Source of the DNA: Roseovarius sp.
GTDB lineage: Bacteria; Pseudomonadota; Alphaproteobacteria; Rhodobacterales; Rhodobacteraceae
Reading direction: 5' to 3'
Assembly: GCF_027019125.1 (NCBI RefSeq)
Contig: NZ_JALUXE010000008.1
Coordinates: 166,783-230,782 of the forward strand
Length of the DNA stretch: 64,000 bases
Shown: in pieces, positions 9,090 through 17,879 of the stretch
Numbering within the stretch: the first letter of the stretch is position 1
Layout: each line of letters starts with the position of its first letter
The notes under the pieces: model-generated
Seen by the model: only the letters and a program-made list of their open reading frames with translations
Told to the model about the DNA's origin: nothing
Database searches by the model: none
Translations under genes and position numbers: made by a program

Positions 9090-9380
9090 TCAGACCGGCA
9101 TGCGGAGGATTTCCTGATAGGCCTCCACCACACGGTCGCGCACCGTGACAGCGGCCTCAACCGCGAGTTCGGTTTGTGCGAGCGCTTGCACGAGAGAATG
9201 CGGATCGGCCTTGCCGATCATGCTCGCCTTGGCAAGCGTCTCGCCCTCGGAGAGCGTGGCGGCAAAATCCTTGGCGAGGGTCTGAAAGGCGCTGCCGGCG
9301 GCGGCCTGACCTGTCAGCGGTTCGGTGGCCGGTCGCGCGGCAGAGTATTTCTGGGCGGCATTCAGTGCTGTGATATCCAT
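9090..9380 (-). CDS. fliE: Flagellar hook-basal body protein FliE
   Basis: A 96-residue protein of usual FliE length. The C-terminal two thirds carry GKADPHSLVQALAQTELAVEAAVTVRDRVVEAYQEILRMPV, the conserved FliE segment ending in IxRMPV. FliE joins the MS ring and the export gate to the proximal rod. It lies between flgC and fliQ, the standard flgB-flgC-fliE order. Confidence 0.96.
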   Translation of the reverse strand: MDITALNAAQKYSAARPATEPLTGQAAAGSAFQTLAKDFAATLSEGETLAKASMIGKADPHSLVQALAQTELAVEAAVTVRDRVVEAYQEILRMPV

Positions 9381-9392
9381 TCTGGATCTCCT

Positions 9393-9785
9393 TTATCGGC
9401 GTAACAGGTCCATCAATCCGGCAGACATCTGCCGCACCTGATCGAACATCTTGAGATTGGCCTCGTAGCTGCGCTGTGCTTCGCGCGCGTCGGCGATTTC
9501 GACCATGAGATCGACGGTGGACCCCTGATAATGCCCGCTCTCATCGGCGAGCGGGTGGCTTGGGTCGTAGATCCGCTGCGGTTCGCTGCGGTCAAGGTTG
9601 ACCCGGCTCACTGCAACGGCGCCATCGGGGCCAGTCCCGGCGAGGGTCGTTTCGAACGACACGGTTTTGCGCCGATAACCGGGCGTGTCGGCATTGGCGA
9701 TATTCTCGGAAACATGGCGCAGGCGCTGGGCCTGTGCCTTGAGGCCGCTGGCGGAAACGGAGAGGGCGTCGGAAAAATCGCTCAT
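9393..9785 (-). CDS. flgC: Proximal rod protein FlgC
   Basis: A 130-residue proximal rod protein. The N-terminal motif RHVSENIANADTPGYRRK and the C-terminal YEANLKMFDQVRQMSAGLMDLLRR are diagnostic of FlgC. It is separated by 9 bases from flgB upstream and 12 bases from fliE downstream. Confidence 0.97.
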   Translation of the reverse strand: MSDFSDALSVSASGLKAQAQRLRHVSENIANADTPGYRRKTVSFETTLAGTGPDGAVAVSRVNLDRSEPQRIYDPSHPLADESGHYQGSTVDLMVEIADAREAQRSYEANLKMFDQVRQMSAGLMDLLRR

Positions 9786-9794
9786 GTCCTGCCC

Positions 9795-10184
9795 CTATCG
9801 CCGCCCGATCGCCGTGCGCAGCACGGTGAGCGAGGATCTGTAGATCGCAAGCGCGCGGTCATGTTGCCGCTTCACATCGACCGCACGCAGCATTTCGGTC
9901 TCGAGCGTGACCGAGTTGCCATTAGGGTCCGCGACCGCATTCGGATCGTCCGCCACAGCGAATTCGAGCCGCGACTCCGACCCGAGCATATGCCCATCCC
10001 GCGTGATGCGCGGTGCCTGCGCGCCACCGCCCGAGGCGTAGACCTGCGCAAAGGCTGCGATGTCGCGCGCGGCATAACCCGGCGTATCGGCATTGGCCAT
10101 GTTCTGCGATACCACGGCCTGACGGGCACCGGCATGCTGCGCCAACGCGTGGGCCATGCGAAAAATTTCCATAGTCTCAAACAT
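9795..10184 (-). CDS. flgB: Proximal rod protein FlgB
   Basis: A 129-residue rod protein. I place the start at ATG 10184 (MFETMEIFRMAHALAQHAG) rather than the frame's first ATG at 10211, because it fits family N-termini and a GGGAGAAG stretch lies just upstream. The rod motif VVSQNMANADTPGYAARD is present. It is the first gene of the leftward basal-body operon and diverges from fliI across an 86-base promoter region. Confidence 0.93.
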   Translation of the reverse strand: MFETMEIFRMAHALAQHAGARQAVVSQNMANADTPGYAARDIAAFAQVYASGGGAQAPRITRDGHMLGSESRLEFAVADDPNAVADPNGNSVTLETEMLRAVDVKRQHDRALAIYRSSLTVLRTAIGRR

Positions 10185-10207
10185 CGGGGCTTCTCCCTCG
10201 ATCAGCT

Positions 10208-10225
10208 TCAACCAAGGCTTAACCC
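10208..10225. promoter_or_regulatory. Candidate CtrA-like site between flgB and fliI
   Basis: On the minus strand TTAA-N7-TTGA (10222 to 10208) matches the CtrA full-site spacing TTAA-N7-TTAA with one mismatch. On the plus strand the same bases read TTAACCCT, close to the CtrA half site TTAACCAT. It sits in the short gap feeding both divergent flagellar operons. This is pattern matching by eye; no binding data. Confidence 0.4.
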
Positions 10226-10270
10226 TGATTCCTTTAGAAATTGTTTGCGGGACCAGGATTGGAGCAAGCG

Positions 10271-11620
10271 ATGCAGAGACAGGACATGGCGGCGCTGCGG
10301 GCGGAACTCTCTTCCTTGCGCATGTCGCGCGTGATGGGGCGGGTCAGCGCGGTGCAGGGAAATACATTGCGGATCAGTGGCCTATCTTCCGAGGCGCGGC
10401 TTGGCGACAGGGTGGATATCCGGCGTCGCTCAGGCACCCCACTTGCCGGAGAGGTGATCCGGCTCGAGGCGACCTCGGTGATGGTCCTGCCAGAGTCCAG
10501 CCCAGAGGGGGTCGCGCTGGGCGACCGGGTCATGTTGGGGCAGGCCGAGTCGATCGCGCCCTCGGCGGGCTGGTTGGGTCGGATCATTGATCCCTTTGGC
10601 GCGCCGCTCGATGGTCGCCCCCTCCTGCGGGGGGCCGAGGCGCGGATGCTGCAGGCCGATCCCCCGGCCCCCGCGCGGCGACGCGCGCTTGGGGTGCGGC
10701 TGGAAACCGGGATGGCGGCGTTCAACACGGTGCTACCCATCGTGCGGGGCCAGCGTGTTGGTCTTTTTGCCGGATCGGGCGTCGGCAAATCCATGCTGCT
10801 CGGGCATCTCGCGCGGCACATGCAGGCGGATGTCGTCGTGATCGCCCTAGTTGGCGAGCGTGGGCGCGAATTGCGAGAGTTCGTCGAGCACGTTCTGGGG
10901 CCAGAGGGCATGCGCCGCAGCGTCATCGTTGCGGCCACATCCGACCGCTCACCGCTCGTTCGCCGGCGCTGCGCCTGGACGGCGATGGCGGTGGCCGAGT
11001 TCTTTCGCGATCAAGGGCAGCAGGTGCTCTTCCTTGCCGATTCAATCACACGTTTTGCCGAGGCGCACCGCGAAGTGGCGACCGCAGCGGGGGAAATGCC
11101 CGCGCTGCGCGGGTTTCCTGCCTCGACCTCGCATCTGATCATGTCGCTCTGCGAACGTGCCGGACCGGGCGAGGACGGAGCAGGGGATATCACCGCGCTC
11201 TTGACCGTCCTCGTGGCGGGCTCGGACATGGAGGAACCAATCGCCGACATTCTGCGCGGTGTGCTTGACGGGCATGTGGTTCTGGATCGAACGATCGCGG
11301 AACGCGGACGCTATCCCGCGATTGATCTCTTGCGATCCGTGTCGCGCAGCCTGCCACGCGCCGCATCCGAGGAAGAGAACGCGCTGATTTCCCGCGCGCG
11401 TGGCCTTTTGGGCAGCTATGCCAGATCTGAGACGATGATCAGGGCCGGTCTCTACGCAGAAGGCAGCGGTGCCGATCTGGATCAGGCGATCCGGGTGTGG
11501 CCCGAGCTGGACGGCTTCCTGGCCGAGAAAGAGGCGGTTTCGGCCAAGAACAGCTTTGCACGGCTTGGTGTCATCCTGCGGCGGGCGGGCACGCCAGCCC
11601 CGCGCGCGGCGGGGCGTTGA
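10271..11620 (+). CDS. fliI: Flagellar export ATPase FliI
   Basis: A 449-residue F1-like ATPase powering type III export. The frame opens with a TTG at 10241, but ATG 10271 has a GGAG six bases upstream and is preferred. The Walker A sequence GSGVGKS has its Lys at residue 173. The T3SS ATPase signature TSHLIMSLCERAGPGEDGAGDIT and a Walker B-like VLFLADSITRFAEAHRE follow. It lacks an adjacent fliH and fliJ. It diverges from flgB and runs head-on into the TerB-like gene. Confidence 0.96.
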   Translation: MQRQDMAALRAELSSLRMSRVMGRVSAVQGNTLRISGLSSEARLGDRVDIRRRSGTPLAGEVIRLEATSVMVLPESSPEGVALGDRVMLGQAESIAPSAGWLGRIIDPFGAPLDGRPLLRGAEARMLQADPPAPARRRALGVRLETGMAAFNTVLPIVRGQRVGLFAGSGVGKSMLLGHLARHMQADVVVIALVGERGRELREFVEHVLGPEGMRRSVIVAATSDRSPLVRRRCAWTAMAVAEFFRDQGQQVLFLADSITRFAEAHREVATAAGEMPALRGFPASTSHLIMSLCERAGPGEDGAGDITALLTVLVAGSDMEEPIADILRGVLDGHVVLDRTIAERGRYPAIDLLRSVSRSLPRAASEEENALISRARGLLGSYARSETMIRAGLYAEGSGADLDQAIRVWPELDGFLAEKEAVSAKNSFARLGVILRRAGTPAPRAAGR

Positions 11621-11626
11621 GCACGC

Positions 11627-12052
11627 TCAGGCGATCATGTGCCGCGCCCGCGCGCCCCGCTCGATGGCGGCAGCATGGAGCCGATCGATATTGAGCTCGT
11701 AACGGATTTCCTCGAGCAGGCGCAATTCGCGATCATTCAGCATGCCATCCGCCGCCGCCACATCACAGGCGAGCGCATAGGCCGTTTCAAAAAGACGTTC
11801 GGGCAGATTGGCGCGCACCAGTCCAAAGAGCGCATCAAGCCCGTCTTCCACCGTAAAGAGATCGAGCACGGTCTGCGACATCACCCGCAACCGGTCCAGA
11901 TCGTAATCGGCAAAGATCGGCAGGTTGTTCACCGTGCTCTCGATCTTGATCAGCTCAGCGGTGCGCATGTCCTCGTCCGAAGCCGAGACAGCAATCATCA
12001 CCGCCACAAGGCAATCCTGCGGTGTGAGCGGATGGGGCATCGGGTCTGACAT
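11627..12052 (-). CDS. TerB-family protein
   Basis: A 141-residue all-helical cytoplasmic protein of the TerB (tellurite resistance TerB) family. The hallmarks are two acidic metal-binding-type segments, DEDMRTAELIKIESTVNNLP and AADGMLNDRELRLLEEI. No terC, terD or terZ homologue is nearby, so a tellurite role is unlikely, and solitary TerB-like proteins have no assigned function. The start ATG at 12052 has AAGG about 8 bases upstream. It converges on fliI (6-base gap) and diverges from lysK. Confidence 0.8.
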   Translation of the reverse strand: MSDPMPHPLTPQDCLVAVMIAVSASDEDMRTAELIKIESTVNNLPIFADYDLDRLRVMSQTVLDLFTVEDGLDALFGLVRANLPERLFETAYALACDVAAADGMLNDRELRLLEEIRYELNIDRLHAAAIERGARARHMIA

Positions 12053-12093
12053 GTGCGGGCCTTTCGCGCGGGGCTATGTTGCGGTGCAGAATA

Positions 12094-12122
12094 TTGACTG
12101 TCACGCCCCCCGGCAATAGGAA
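12094..12122 (+). promoter_or_regulatory. Candidate sigma-70-type promoter for lysK
   Basis: TTGACT at 12094-12099, a 17-base spacer, then TAGGAA at 12117-12122, 51 bases before the lysK ATG. The -35 is good and the -10 weak. The region also holds an 8-bp inverted repeat (CCCGGCAA at 12109 and TTGCCGGG at 12134) that would fold in the 5' leader. Confidence 0.4.
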
Positions 12123-12173
12123 GCGCAGATGCCTTGCCGGGATTTCGGTGGGGCGCAACCTGGAGTATGATCG

Positions 12174-13748
12174 ATGTCCGACCTGCGCGACGCCGCGATG
12201 AATTCGAAAGCCTGGCCTTTTGAAGAGGCGCGCCGCGTGCTCAAACGCTATGAAAAGGCCCCGCCGGAGAAGGGCTATGTGCTCTTCGAGACGGGCTATG
12301 GTCCCTCGGGCTTGCCCCATATCGGCACTTTTGGCGAGGTGCTGCGCACCACGATGATCCGCCGCGCCTTTGAGGTGATCAGCGACATTCCCACCCGGCT
12401 GATCTGCTTCTCCGACGACCTCGACGGCATGCGCAAGGTTCCGGGCAATGTGCCCAACCGCGAGATGCTGATGGAGCACCTGCAAAAGCCGCTCACGTCC
12501 GTGCCGGACCCCTTTGGCACGCATGAGAGCTTTGGCCACCACAACAATGCCATGCTGCGGCGGTTCCTCGACACCTTCGGGTTCGAGTACGAGTTTTATT
12601 CGGCCACCGAATTCTATCGCTCTGGCCAATTCGACGCCGTGCTCTTGCGCGCCGCCGAGCGCTATGACGCGATCATGAAGATCATGCTGCAATCCCTTCG
12701 TGAAGAGCGGCAGCAGACCTATTCGATCTTTCTGCCCATTCATCCCGAAACGGGCCGCGTGCTCTATGTGCCGATGAAAGAGGTGAACGCCAAGGATGGC
12801 ACCATCACCTTTGACGACGAGACGGGGCGCGAATGGACTCTGCCGGTGACGGGCGGCAACGTGAAACTGCAATGGAAGCCCGATTTCGGTGCCCGTTGGG
12901 CGGCACTCGGCGTGGATTTCGAGATGTATGGCAAGGACCACTCGACCAACACGCCGATTTACGATGGCATCTGCCGCGCGCTGGGCGCGCCCGCGCCAGA
13001 GCATTTCACCTATGAACTCTTCCTCGATGAAAACGGTCAGAAGATCTCGAAATCCTCGGGCAATGGCGTGTCGATTGACCAGTGGCTGACCTATGCCGCC
13101 ACCGAGAGCCTGTCCTATTTCATGTATCAAAAGCCCAAGACCGCCAAGCGGATGCATTTCGATGTGATCCCCAAGGCGGTGGACGAATATCACCAGCAAC
13201 TGCGCGCCTTTCCCGATCAGACGCTGGAGCAGCAATTGGCCAATCCGGTCTGGCATATCCACGGTGGCAATGTTCCCCAGAGCCGGATGGTCGTGCCCTT
13301 CTCGATGCTGCTCAACCTCGCTTCGGTCTCGGCCGCAGAGGACAAGGAAACGCTCTGGGGCTTTATCCGCCGCTATGCGCCGGACGCGCGCCCCGAGACA
13401 CATGCAGATCTCGACGCCGCCGCAGGCTATGCGGTGCGCTACTACGAGGATTTCGTGGCCCCCGAGAAGGTCTATCGCGCACCGACCGATCTGGAGCGTG
13501 AGGCGTTGATGGACCTGCGCGATCAACTGATCGCCTATGATGGCCCGGCAGAGGATGAGGCGCTGCAATCCATTGTCTATGCGGTTGGTCGTGACCGGTT
13601 CGATCCGCTGCGCGACTGGTTCAAGGCGCTCTACGAGGTTCTGCTCGGGGCCTCGCAGGGGCCGCGCTTTGGCGGGTTCATCGCACTTTACGGCGTGACC
13701 GAAACCGTGGCGCTGATCGACAAGGGCCTGGCGGGCGAGCTGTCCTGA
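12174..13748 (+). CDS. lysK: Lysyl-tRNA synthetase, class I
   Basis: A 524-residue class I LysRS, the archaeal-type enzyme that replaces class II LysRS in most alphaproteobacteria. The Rossmann signatures are PHIGT at residues 48-52 (HIGH box) and KISKS at 290-294 (KMSKS box). It charges tRNA-Lys with lysine in the cytoplasm. A long frame on the opposite strand across this gene is a GC-driven shadow. It is monocistronic between a divergent TerB gene and a separate cytochrome gene. Confidence 0.97.
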   Translation: MSDLRDAAMNSKAWPFEEARRVLKRYEKAPPEKGYVLFETGYGPSGLPHIGTFGEVLRTTMIRRAFEVISDIPTRLICFSDDLDGMRKVPGNVPNREMLMEHLQKPLTSVPDPFGTHESFGHHNNAMLRRFLDTFGFEYEFYSATEFYRSGQFDAVLLRAAERYDAIMKIMLQSLREERQQTYSIFLPIHPETGRVLYVPMKEVNAKDGTITFDDETGREWTLPVTGGNVKLQWKPDFGARWAALGVDFEMYGKDHSTNTPIYDGICRALGAPAPEHFTYELFLDENGQKISKSSGNGVSIDQWLTYAATESLSYFMYQKPKTAKRMHFDVIPKAVDEYHQQLRAFPDQTLEQQLANPVWHIHGGNVPQSRMVVPFSMLLNLASVSAAEDKETLWGFIRRYAPDARPETHADLDAAAGYAVRYYEDFVAPEKVYRAPTDLEREALMDLRDQLIAYDGPAEDEALQSIVYAVGRDRFDPLRDWFKALYEVLLGASQGPRFGGFIALYGVTETVALIDKGLAGELS

Positions 13749-13809
13749 TCAGGGCCGTTGCGCAGCCCTGGTGCTCTTGCTACCCTTGGCGAAAACAAAG
13801 GGGCGAGCG

Positions 13810-14208
13810 ATGCGTATCTTGGCAATCCTGACCGCCGCAGGTGTTGCAGCCTGTGCCGCGACCCAATCCATGCCCGACGCGGGCGAGGGGGCCGCGATCT
13901 ATGACGCCAATTGCGTCCAATGCCACGGGGCATCGGGCAAGGGGGACGGGCCTTGGGCCTCTGGTTTGACGCCGCGCCCGGCGGACCTGACACAATTGTC
14001 GGACAAGGGCGTGTTTCCCCGCGCGCATGTTCTGTCGGTGATCGACGGCTACGATCGCACGGGCCTTCCGGGACAAGAGATGCCGGAATTCGGTCTGTTG
14101 CTGGAGGGCGACACCGTGCCGCTCGACGTGGGCGATGGCACGCTCACCCCCACACCGCGCCCCCTTGCGGCGCTGATGGCCTATCTCGAAAGCATCCAGA
14201 CCAGATGA
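13810..14208 (+). CDS. Monohaem cytochrome c, probably lipid-anchored
   Basis: A 132-residue exported cytochrome c. The start is ATG 13810, preceded by GGGGCGAG. The signal peptide ends in VAAC with a possible lipidated Cys at residue 15. The haem motif CVQCH is at residues 35-39, and a Met near residue 82 (GQEMPEF) is the likely distal ligand. It resembles class I c-type electron carriers fused to no other domain. The redox partner cannot be told from context. A hairpin follows immediately after the stop. Confidence 0.85.
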   Translation: MRILAILTAAGVAACAATQSMPDAGEGAAIYDANCVQCHGASGKGDGPWASGLTPRPADLTQLSDKGVFPRAHVLSVIDGYDRTGLPGQEMPEFGLLLEGDTVPLDVGDGTLTPTPRPLAALMAYLESIQTR

Positions 14209-14212
14209 AAAA

Positions 14213-14241
14213 GGGGGCTGACCGGGATCCGGTCAACCCCC
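14213..14241 (-). terminator. Rho-independent terminator between convergent genes
   Basis: A 13-bp stem with one mismatch (GGGGGCTGACCGG with CCGGTCAACCCCC, loop GAT). On the minus strand it is followed by TTTTTCATC, so it best serves the OmpA-type gene ending at 14261. On the plus strand the tail is T-poor but it may also stop the cytochrome transcript. Confidence 0.7.
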
Positions 14242-14260
14242 TCTCGCCTTTCAGGAACCG

Positions 14261-14920
14261 TCAGGCGTTCGGCAGGATCACGATCTCGACGCGGCGATTC
14301 TGTGCCTTGCCCTCGCTGGTGAGATTCGACGCGACCGGCTGGTCCTCGCCACGGCCAAAGGCGCGGATACGCCCATAGGGCACGCCGCCGCTGGCCAGAA
14401 CATCCGCGACCGCATTCGCGCGCCGCTCGGACAGGCCCTGATTGTAGCGGGCATCGCCATCGCTGTCGGTATGACCGACGACTTGCACGGTCGTGTCGGG
14501 ATAGGCCTGCAGGCTCTGCGAGACCTTGAAGAGGTCATCGCGCAGGGCAGGGGCCACGGTGGCACCGTCCACGGGGAAAAGGATGTCTTGCGGCATGGTC
14601 AGGATCAGGCGGTCGCCGGTGTTGACGATCCGCACATCGCTGTCGAGTTGCTGGCGCAATTCGGCCTCTTGCCGGTCCAGCGCACTGCCGATGGCGGCAC
14701 CGCCCACGGCACCCAACACGCCCCCCAGAAGCGCCCCTTTGCCCTTGCTGTCGCTGACGATCGCGCCGGTCCCGGCCCCGATGAGGCCGCCGATGAGCGC
14801 CCCCTGCTGGGCCTTTTGATTGGGATTTGGGCCGCCCACATAGCCCGGATCGGTGCAGGCCGCCGCCAACAGCAGGGATGCGCCGGAGAGCATCAGCAAG
14901 GGTTTTTTCGCTCGTATCAT
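14261..14920 (-). CDS. OmpA-family lipoprotein with Gly-zipper (YiaD-like)
   Basis: A 219-residue outer-membrane lipoprotein. The lipobox LAAAC has its Cys at residue 22. A glycine-zipper segment rich in GALIGGLIGAGTGAI and GGVLGAVGGAAIG lies at about 40-85. A C-terminal OmpA peptidoglycan-binding domain (VVGHTDSDGDARYNQGLSE, then RRVEIVI) follows from about residue 105. It presumably anchors the outer membrane to the cell wall. It is monocistronic with its own downstream terminator. Confidence 0.9.
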   Translation of the reverse strand: MIRAKKPLLMLSGASLLLAAACTDPGYVGGPNPNQKAQQGALIGGLIGAGTGAIVSDSKGKGALLGGVLGAVGGAAIGSALDRQEAELRQQLDSDVRIVNTGDRLILTMPQDILFPVDGATVAPALRDDLFKVSQSLQAYPDTTVQVVGHTDSDGDARYNQGLSERRANAVADVLASGGVPYGRIRAFGRGEDQPVASNLTSEGKAQNRRVEIVILPNA

Positions 14921-15043
14921 GGTATTCGCCTCTTCGGTTCAACTGGCCCAATGGATCGGGTCTGAGGCGATGATATGCAATAACAAGCGGTATCCCAAGG
15001 GACATTCACGGGGAAAAGACGCGCCTTGCGTGCAACTTTCCGC

Positions 15044-15880
15044 CTATCCGTCGGCGCGCGCCCCTTCCCAGGCCAGCATCGCGCGTTTGACCGGCAAACC
15101 CCAGTGATAGCCGCCAAGCGCGCCGGATTTGCGCAAGGCGCGGTGGCATGGGATGAGGTAGCTGACCGGATTGCGACCGACCGCCGTGCCCACGGCCCGC
15201 ACCGCGCGCGGGTTGCCTATGGCACTTGCGATTTCCGAATAGGTCGTCACATGGCCCGACGGGATTTGCAAGAGCGCCTCCCAGACCTTGATCTGGAACG
15301 GCGCGCCGATCATGTGAAGCGCGGCCTCGCCGCACCCGCCAAAGGCCGCCTCTACCCAGCCTGCGATCCTGTCGGGAGCCTCCTTATAGATGGCCTTGGG
15401 CCAGCGCGAGCGCATGTCTGTCATCGCCACCTCGCGCCCGAACTCCTCGGAAAAGGCCAGACCGCAGAGACCGCGCTCCGTGCCCATGGCAAGGGCCTCG
15501 CCAAACGGGCTGTCGAACCAGCCGTAATGGATCGTCAGCCCGTCACCCCCGCGGGCGAATTCACCGGGGCTCATCGCCTCCCACCGCAAGAAGAGATCGT
15601 GAAGCCGCCCGGTGCCTGACAGCCCGGCCTCATCTGCCGCCGCGAGGGTGGTGAAACGCTCTGTGAGCAGCGCCTTGGCGTGGCCCAGCGTCAGATACTG
15701 CTGATAGCGTTTGGGCGACACCCCCACCCATTGCGAAAAGAGCCGCTGGAAATGCGCGGCGCTCATGCCCATCTCGCGCGCCAATTCATCGAGTGTCAGC
15801 GCCGTGTCGCGGCTGTCGATAAGGTCAATCGCGCGGCGCATGACGTGATAGTGATAGCCGGGTTCGGTTTGGGCGTTCAT
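15044..15880 (-). CDS. Ada-like fusion: AraC-type regulator + O6-methylguanine-DNA methyltransferase
   Basis: A 278-residue two-domain protein. An AraC helix-turn-helix region lies at about 15-105 (SAAHFQRLFSQWVGVSPKRYQQ). A methyltransferase domain follows with the active-site IPCHR and the usual downstream GYHWGLPVKRAML. It lacks the N-terminal zinc-bound Cys domain of E. coli Ada (354 residues) that senses methyl phosphotriesters. It can therefore repair O6-alkylguanine by suicide transfer, but how it would sense damage is unclear. The ATG has AGGA 8 bases upstream. It diverges from nth, another DNA repair gene. Confidence 0.9.
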   Translation of the reverse strand: MNAQTEPGYHYHVMRRAIDLIDSRDTALTLDELAREMGMSAAHFQRLFSQWVGVSPKRYQQYLTLGHAKALLTERFTTLAAADEAGLSGTGRLHDLFLRWEAMSPGEFARGGDGLTIHYGWFDSPFGEALAMGTERGLCGLAFSEEFGREVAMTDMRSRWPKAIYKEAPDRIAGWVEAAFGGCGEAALHMIGAPFQIKVWEALLQIPSGHVTTYSEIASAIGNPRAVRAVGTAVGRNPVSYLIPCHRALRKSGALGGYHWGLPVKRAMLAWEGARADG

Positions 15881-15978
15881 TCGGGTCGTCCTGTGGTTGC
15901 GAAGCCAAGATATGACGCCCTATCGCGGCATGCGACCCGAATGTTGCGCATCCTGCCAATTCCCGGCATAGAGCAGCC

Positions 15979-16623
15979 ATGGCACGCCAACTTGACTACC
16001 ACACGATCCGCGAGATCTTCACCCGGTTCGAGGCCGCAGAGCCGGAACCCAAGGGTGAGTTGGACCATGTCAACGCCTATACGCTCGTCGTTGCCGTTGC
16101 GCTCTCGGCACAAGCCACCGATGTCGGCGTCAACAAGGCCACGCGCGCGCTCTTTCAGGTCGCTGACACGCCGCAAAAGATGCTCGATCTGGGCGAAGAG
16201 GGTCTGATCCAGCATATCAAGACGATTGGCCTGTATCGCAACAAGGCCAAACATGTGATGAAGCTGAGCCGCATCCTGGTTGATGAATACGGCGGCGAAG
16301 TCCCCAATTCCCGCGCGGCATTGCAGTCGCTGCCCGGTGTCGGGCGCAAGACGGCCAATGTCGTGCTCAACATGTGGTGGCAGTATCCGGCGCAGGCCGT
16401 GGATACGCATATCTTCCGCGTGGGCAATCGTAGCGGCATTTGCCCCGGCAAATCCGTGGAGGCGGTCGAACGCGCCATCGAGGACAACGTGCCAGTGGAC
16501 TTTCAGCGCCACGCGCATCACTGGCTCATCCTGCATGGCCGCTACACCTGCAAGGCGCGCAAACCCGCCTGTGGCACCTGCCTTATTCGTGATCTCTGCT
16601 TATTCGAGGACAAGACCCTATGA
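15979..16623 (+). CDS. nth: Endonuclease III (DNA glycosylase/AP lyase)
   Basis: A 214-residue base excision repair enzyme for oxidised pyrimidines. The helix-hairpin-helix LPGVGRKTANVVLN is at about 118-131 with catalytic Lys124. The catalytic Asp is Asp142 in VDTHIFRV. The C-terminal [4Fe-4S] motif is C-X6-C-X2-C-X5-C. The length is standard. The stop overlaps the next start (ATGA), coupling it to a PfkB-type kinase. Confidence 0.97.
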   Translation: MARQLDYHTIREIFTRFEAAEPEPKGELDHVNAYTLVVAVALSAQATDVGVNKATRALFQVADTPQKMLDLGEEGLIQHIKTIGLYRNKAKHVMKLSRILVDEYGGEVPNSRAALQSLPGVGRKTANVVLNMWWQYPAQAVDTHIFRVGNRSGICPGKSVEAVERAIEDNVPVDFQRHAHHWLILHGRYTCKARKPACGTCLIRDLCLFEDKTL

Positions 16624-17606
16624 CCAAATATCAGGCCGTTGGCATCGGCAATGCCGTGGTGGACGTGATCAGCCAATGCGACGATGCCTTTCTGTCACGC
16701 ATGGGTATCGACAAGGGCGTCATGCAATTGATCGAAACCGAACGCGCCGAGTTTCTCTATGCGAACATGACCGAGCAGCGCCAGATGCCGGGCGGGTCGG
16801 TCGCCAATACCATTGCGGGATTGGGCGCGCTCGGCCTCACGACCGGCTTTATCGGACGGGTCAGCGATGACGAGCTTGGTCGCTTTTACGCGGCGGCGAT
16901 GGCCGAGGTCGGTACCGATTTCGTCAACCCGCCGCGTGGCGATGGCGCGCTGCCCACCTCGCGGTCGATGATCTTTGTCTCGCCCGATGGCGAGCGCTCG
17001 ATGAACACCTATCTGGGCATCTCGACCGAACTGGACGAGGGCGACGTCCCCGAAGCCGTGGCCGGGCGGGCGGAGCTTCTGTTCCTCGAGGGCTATCTCT
17101 TTGACAAGCCCAAGGGCAAGGCGGCGTTTCAGGCGGCGGCGCGCGCCGCGCGGGCGGGCGGCGGCAAGGCCGGGATCACCCTGTCGGACCCGTTCTGCGT
17201 CAATCGCCACCGTGACGATTTTCGCCGCCTCCTGCGCGAGTTGGATTATGTGATCGGAAACGAGCACGAATGGTGCGCGCTCTACGAGACCGAGGATCTG
17301 GGGGCGGCATTGGAACAGGCAGCATCCGAAAGCGGTCTCATCGTCTGCACCCGTTCGGGCCATGATGTCGTCCTGGTGCAGGGCGACGAGACCGTGACCG
17401 TGCCGGTGCATCGCGTGACCCCGGTCGATACCACCGGCGCGGGGGATCAGTTTGCCGCTGGCCTGCTCTACGGGCTTGCGACTGGTCAGTCATTGGCTGT
17501 GTCCGGGCGCATGGGGTGTATCGCGGCGGCCGAAGTGATCGGCCATTACGGTGCGCGGCCCGAAGCGGACGTCAAGGCGCTCTTTGCTGCGGAAGGGCTG
17601 ATCTGA
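16620..17606 (+). CDS. PfkB-family carbohydrate kinase, adenosine kinase-like
   Basis: A 328-residue ribokinase-fold kinase. The N-terminal GGSVANTIAG contacts the sugar. The C-terminal signature DTTGAGDQFAAGLLYG places the catalytic Asp at 276. Overall it resembles the adenosine kinase group common in alphaproteobacteria, so phosphorylation of adenosine (purine salvage) is the likely reaction, though another nucleoside or sugar cannot be excluded. It is translationally coupled to nth. The 3' end abuts a palindromic intergenic element. Confidence 0.88.
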   Translation: MTKYQAVGIGNAVVDVISQCDDAFLSRMGIDKGVMQLIETERAEFLYANMTEQRQMPGGSVANTIAGLGALGLTTGFIGRVSDDELGRFYAAAMAEVGTDFVNPPRGDGALPTSRSMIFVSPDGERSMNTYLGISTELDEGDVPEAVAGRAELLFLEGYLFDKPKGKAAFQAAARAARAGGGKAGITLSDPFCVNRHRDDFRRLLRELDYVIGNEHEWCALYETEDLGAALEQAASESGLIVCTRSGHDVVLVQGDETVTVPVHRVTPVDTTGAGDQFAAGLLYGLATGQSLAVSGRMGCIAAAEVIGHYGARPEADVKALFAAEGLI

Positions 17607-17637
17607 AACCCTTGTCCAGGCGGCTGGCGCGGGATTT

Positions 17638-17662
17638 GAGTATTTTGGCCATGAAGAAACCC
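17638..17662 (+). repeat. Dispersed intergenic repeat core, copy A
   Basis: GAGTATTT followed by TGGCCATGAAGAAACC, 32 bases after the kinase stop. The same core occurs in opposite orientation at 17801-17823 and in a second convergent intergenic region at 60784-60807. Three copies with the same GAGTATTT-N3-CCATRAAGAA layout indicate a repeat family rather than chance. Confidence 0.65.
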
Positions 17663-17756
17663 AAGGTTTTTCAAACGAAAGGGTTTGTTAACCGTGCCAT
17701 GGCAAGCTTGTGGCGCGGTACAGGCTGGAGAGCCGATGACCGCCCATGAAGAAGCC

Positions 17757-17790
17757 GCGCCCGGGTGTTGCGTGTGTCAAACCCGGGCGC
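17757..17790. terminator. Strong hairpin between convergent genes
   Basis: A perfect 10-bp stem, GCGCCCGGGT at 17757-17766 with ACCCGGGCGC at 17781-17790 and a 14-base loop. It lies between the kinase and the enoyl-CoA hydratase ends and between repeat copies A and B. No clear T-tract follows on either strand, so factor-independent termination is uncertain. Confidence 0.45.
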
Positions 17791-17800
17791 GCATTTCCAT

Positions 17801-17864
17801 GGTTCTTTATGGTTCAAATACTCCGGGGTGAATTGGCCGCAGGCCAAGAGGGGCAGCGCCCCTC
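17801..17864 (-). repeat. Dispersed intergenic repeat copy B with GC hairpin
   Basis: Reading leftward from the enoyl-CoA hydratase stop there is first a 7-bp hairpin (GAGGGGC, loop, GCCCCTC at 17848-17864) and then the core GAGTATTTGAACCATAAAG at 17823-17801. This is the inverse of copy A and matches the arrangement at 60.8 kb, where hairpin and core again follow the leftward gene. Confidence 0.6.
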
Positions 17865-17879
17865 CCGCTGCAAACGCGC

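Noticed and set aside
11955..13568. 537-codon antisense frame opposite lysK
   Set aside because: lysK is unmistakable on the other strand; the shadow is His/Arg/Gly-rich with no family signature, as expected in high-GC DNA.
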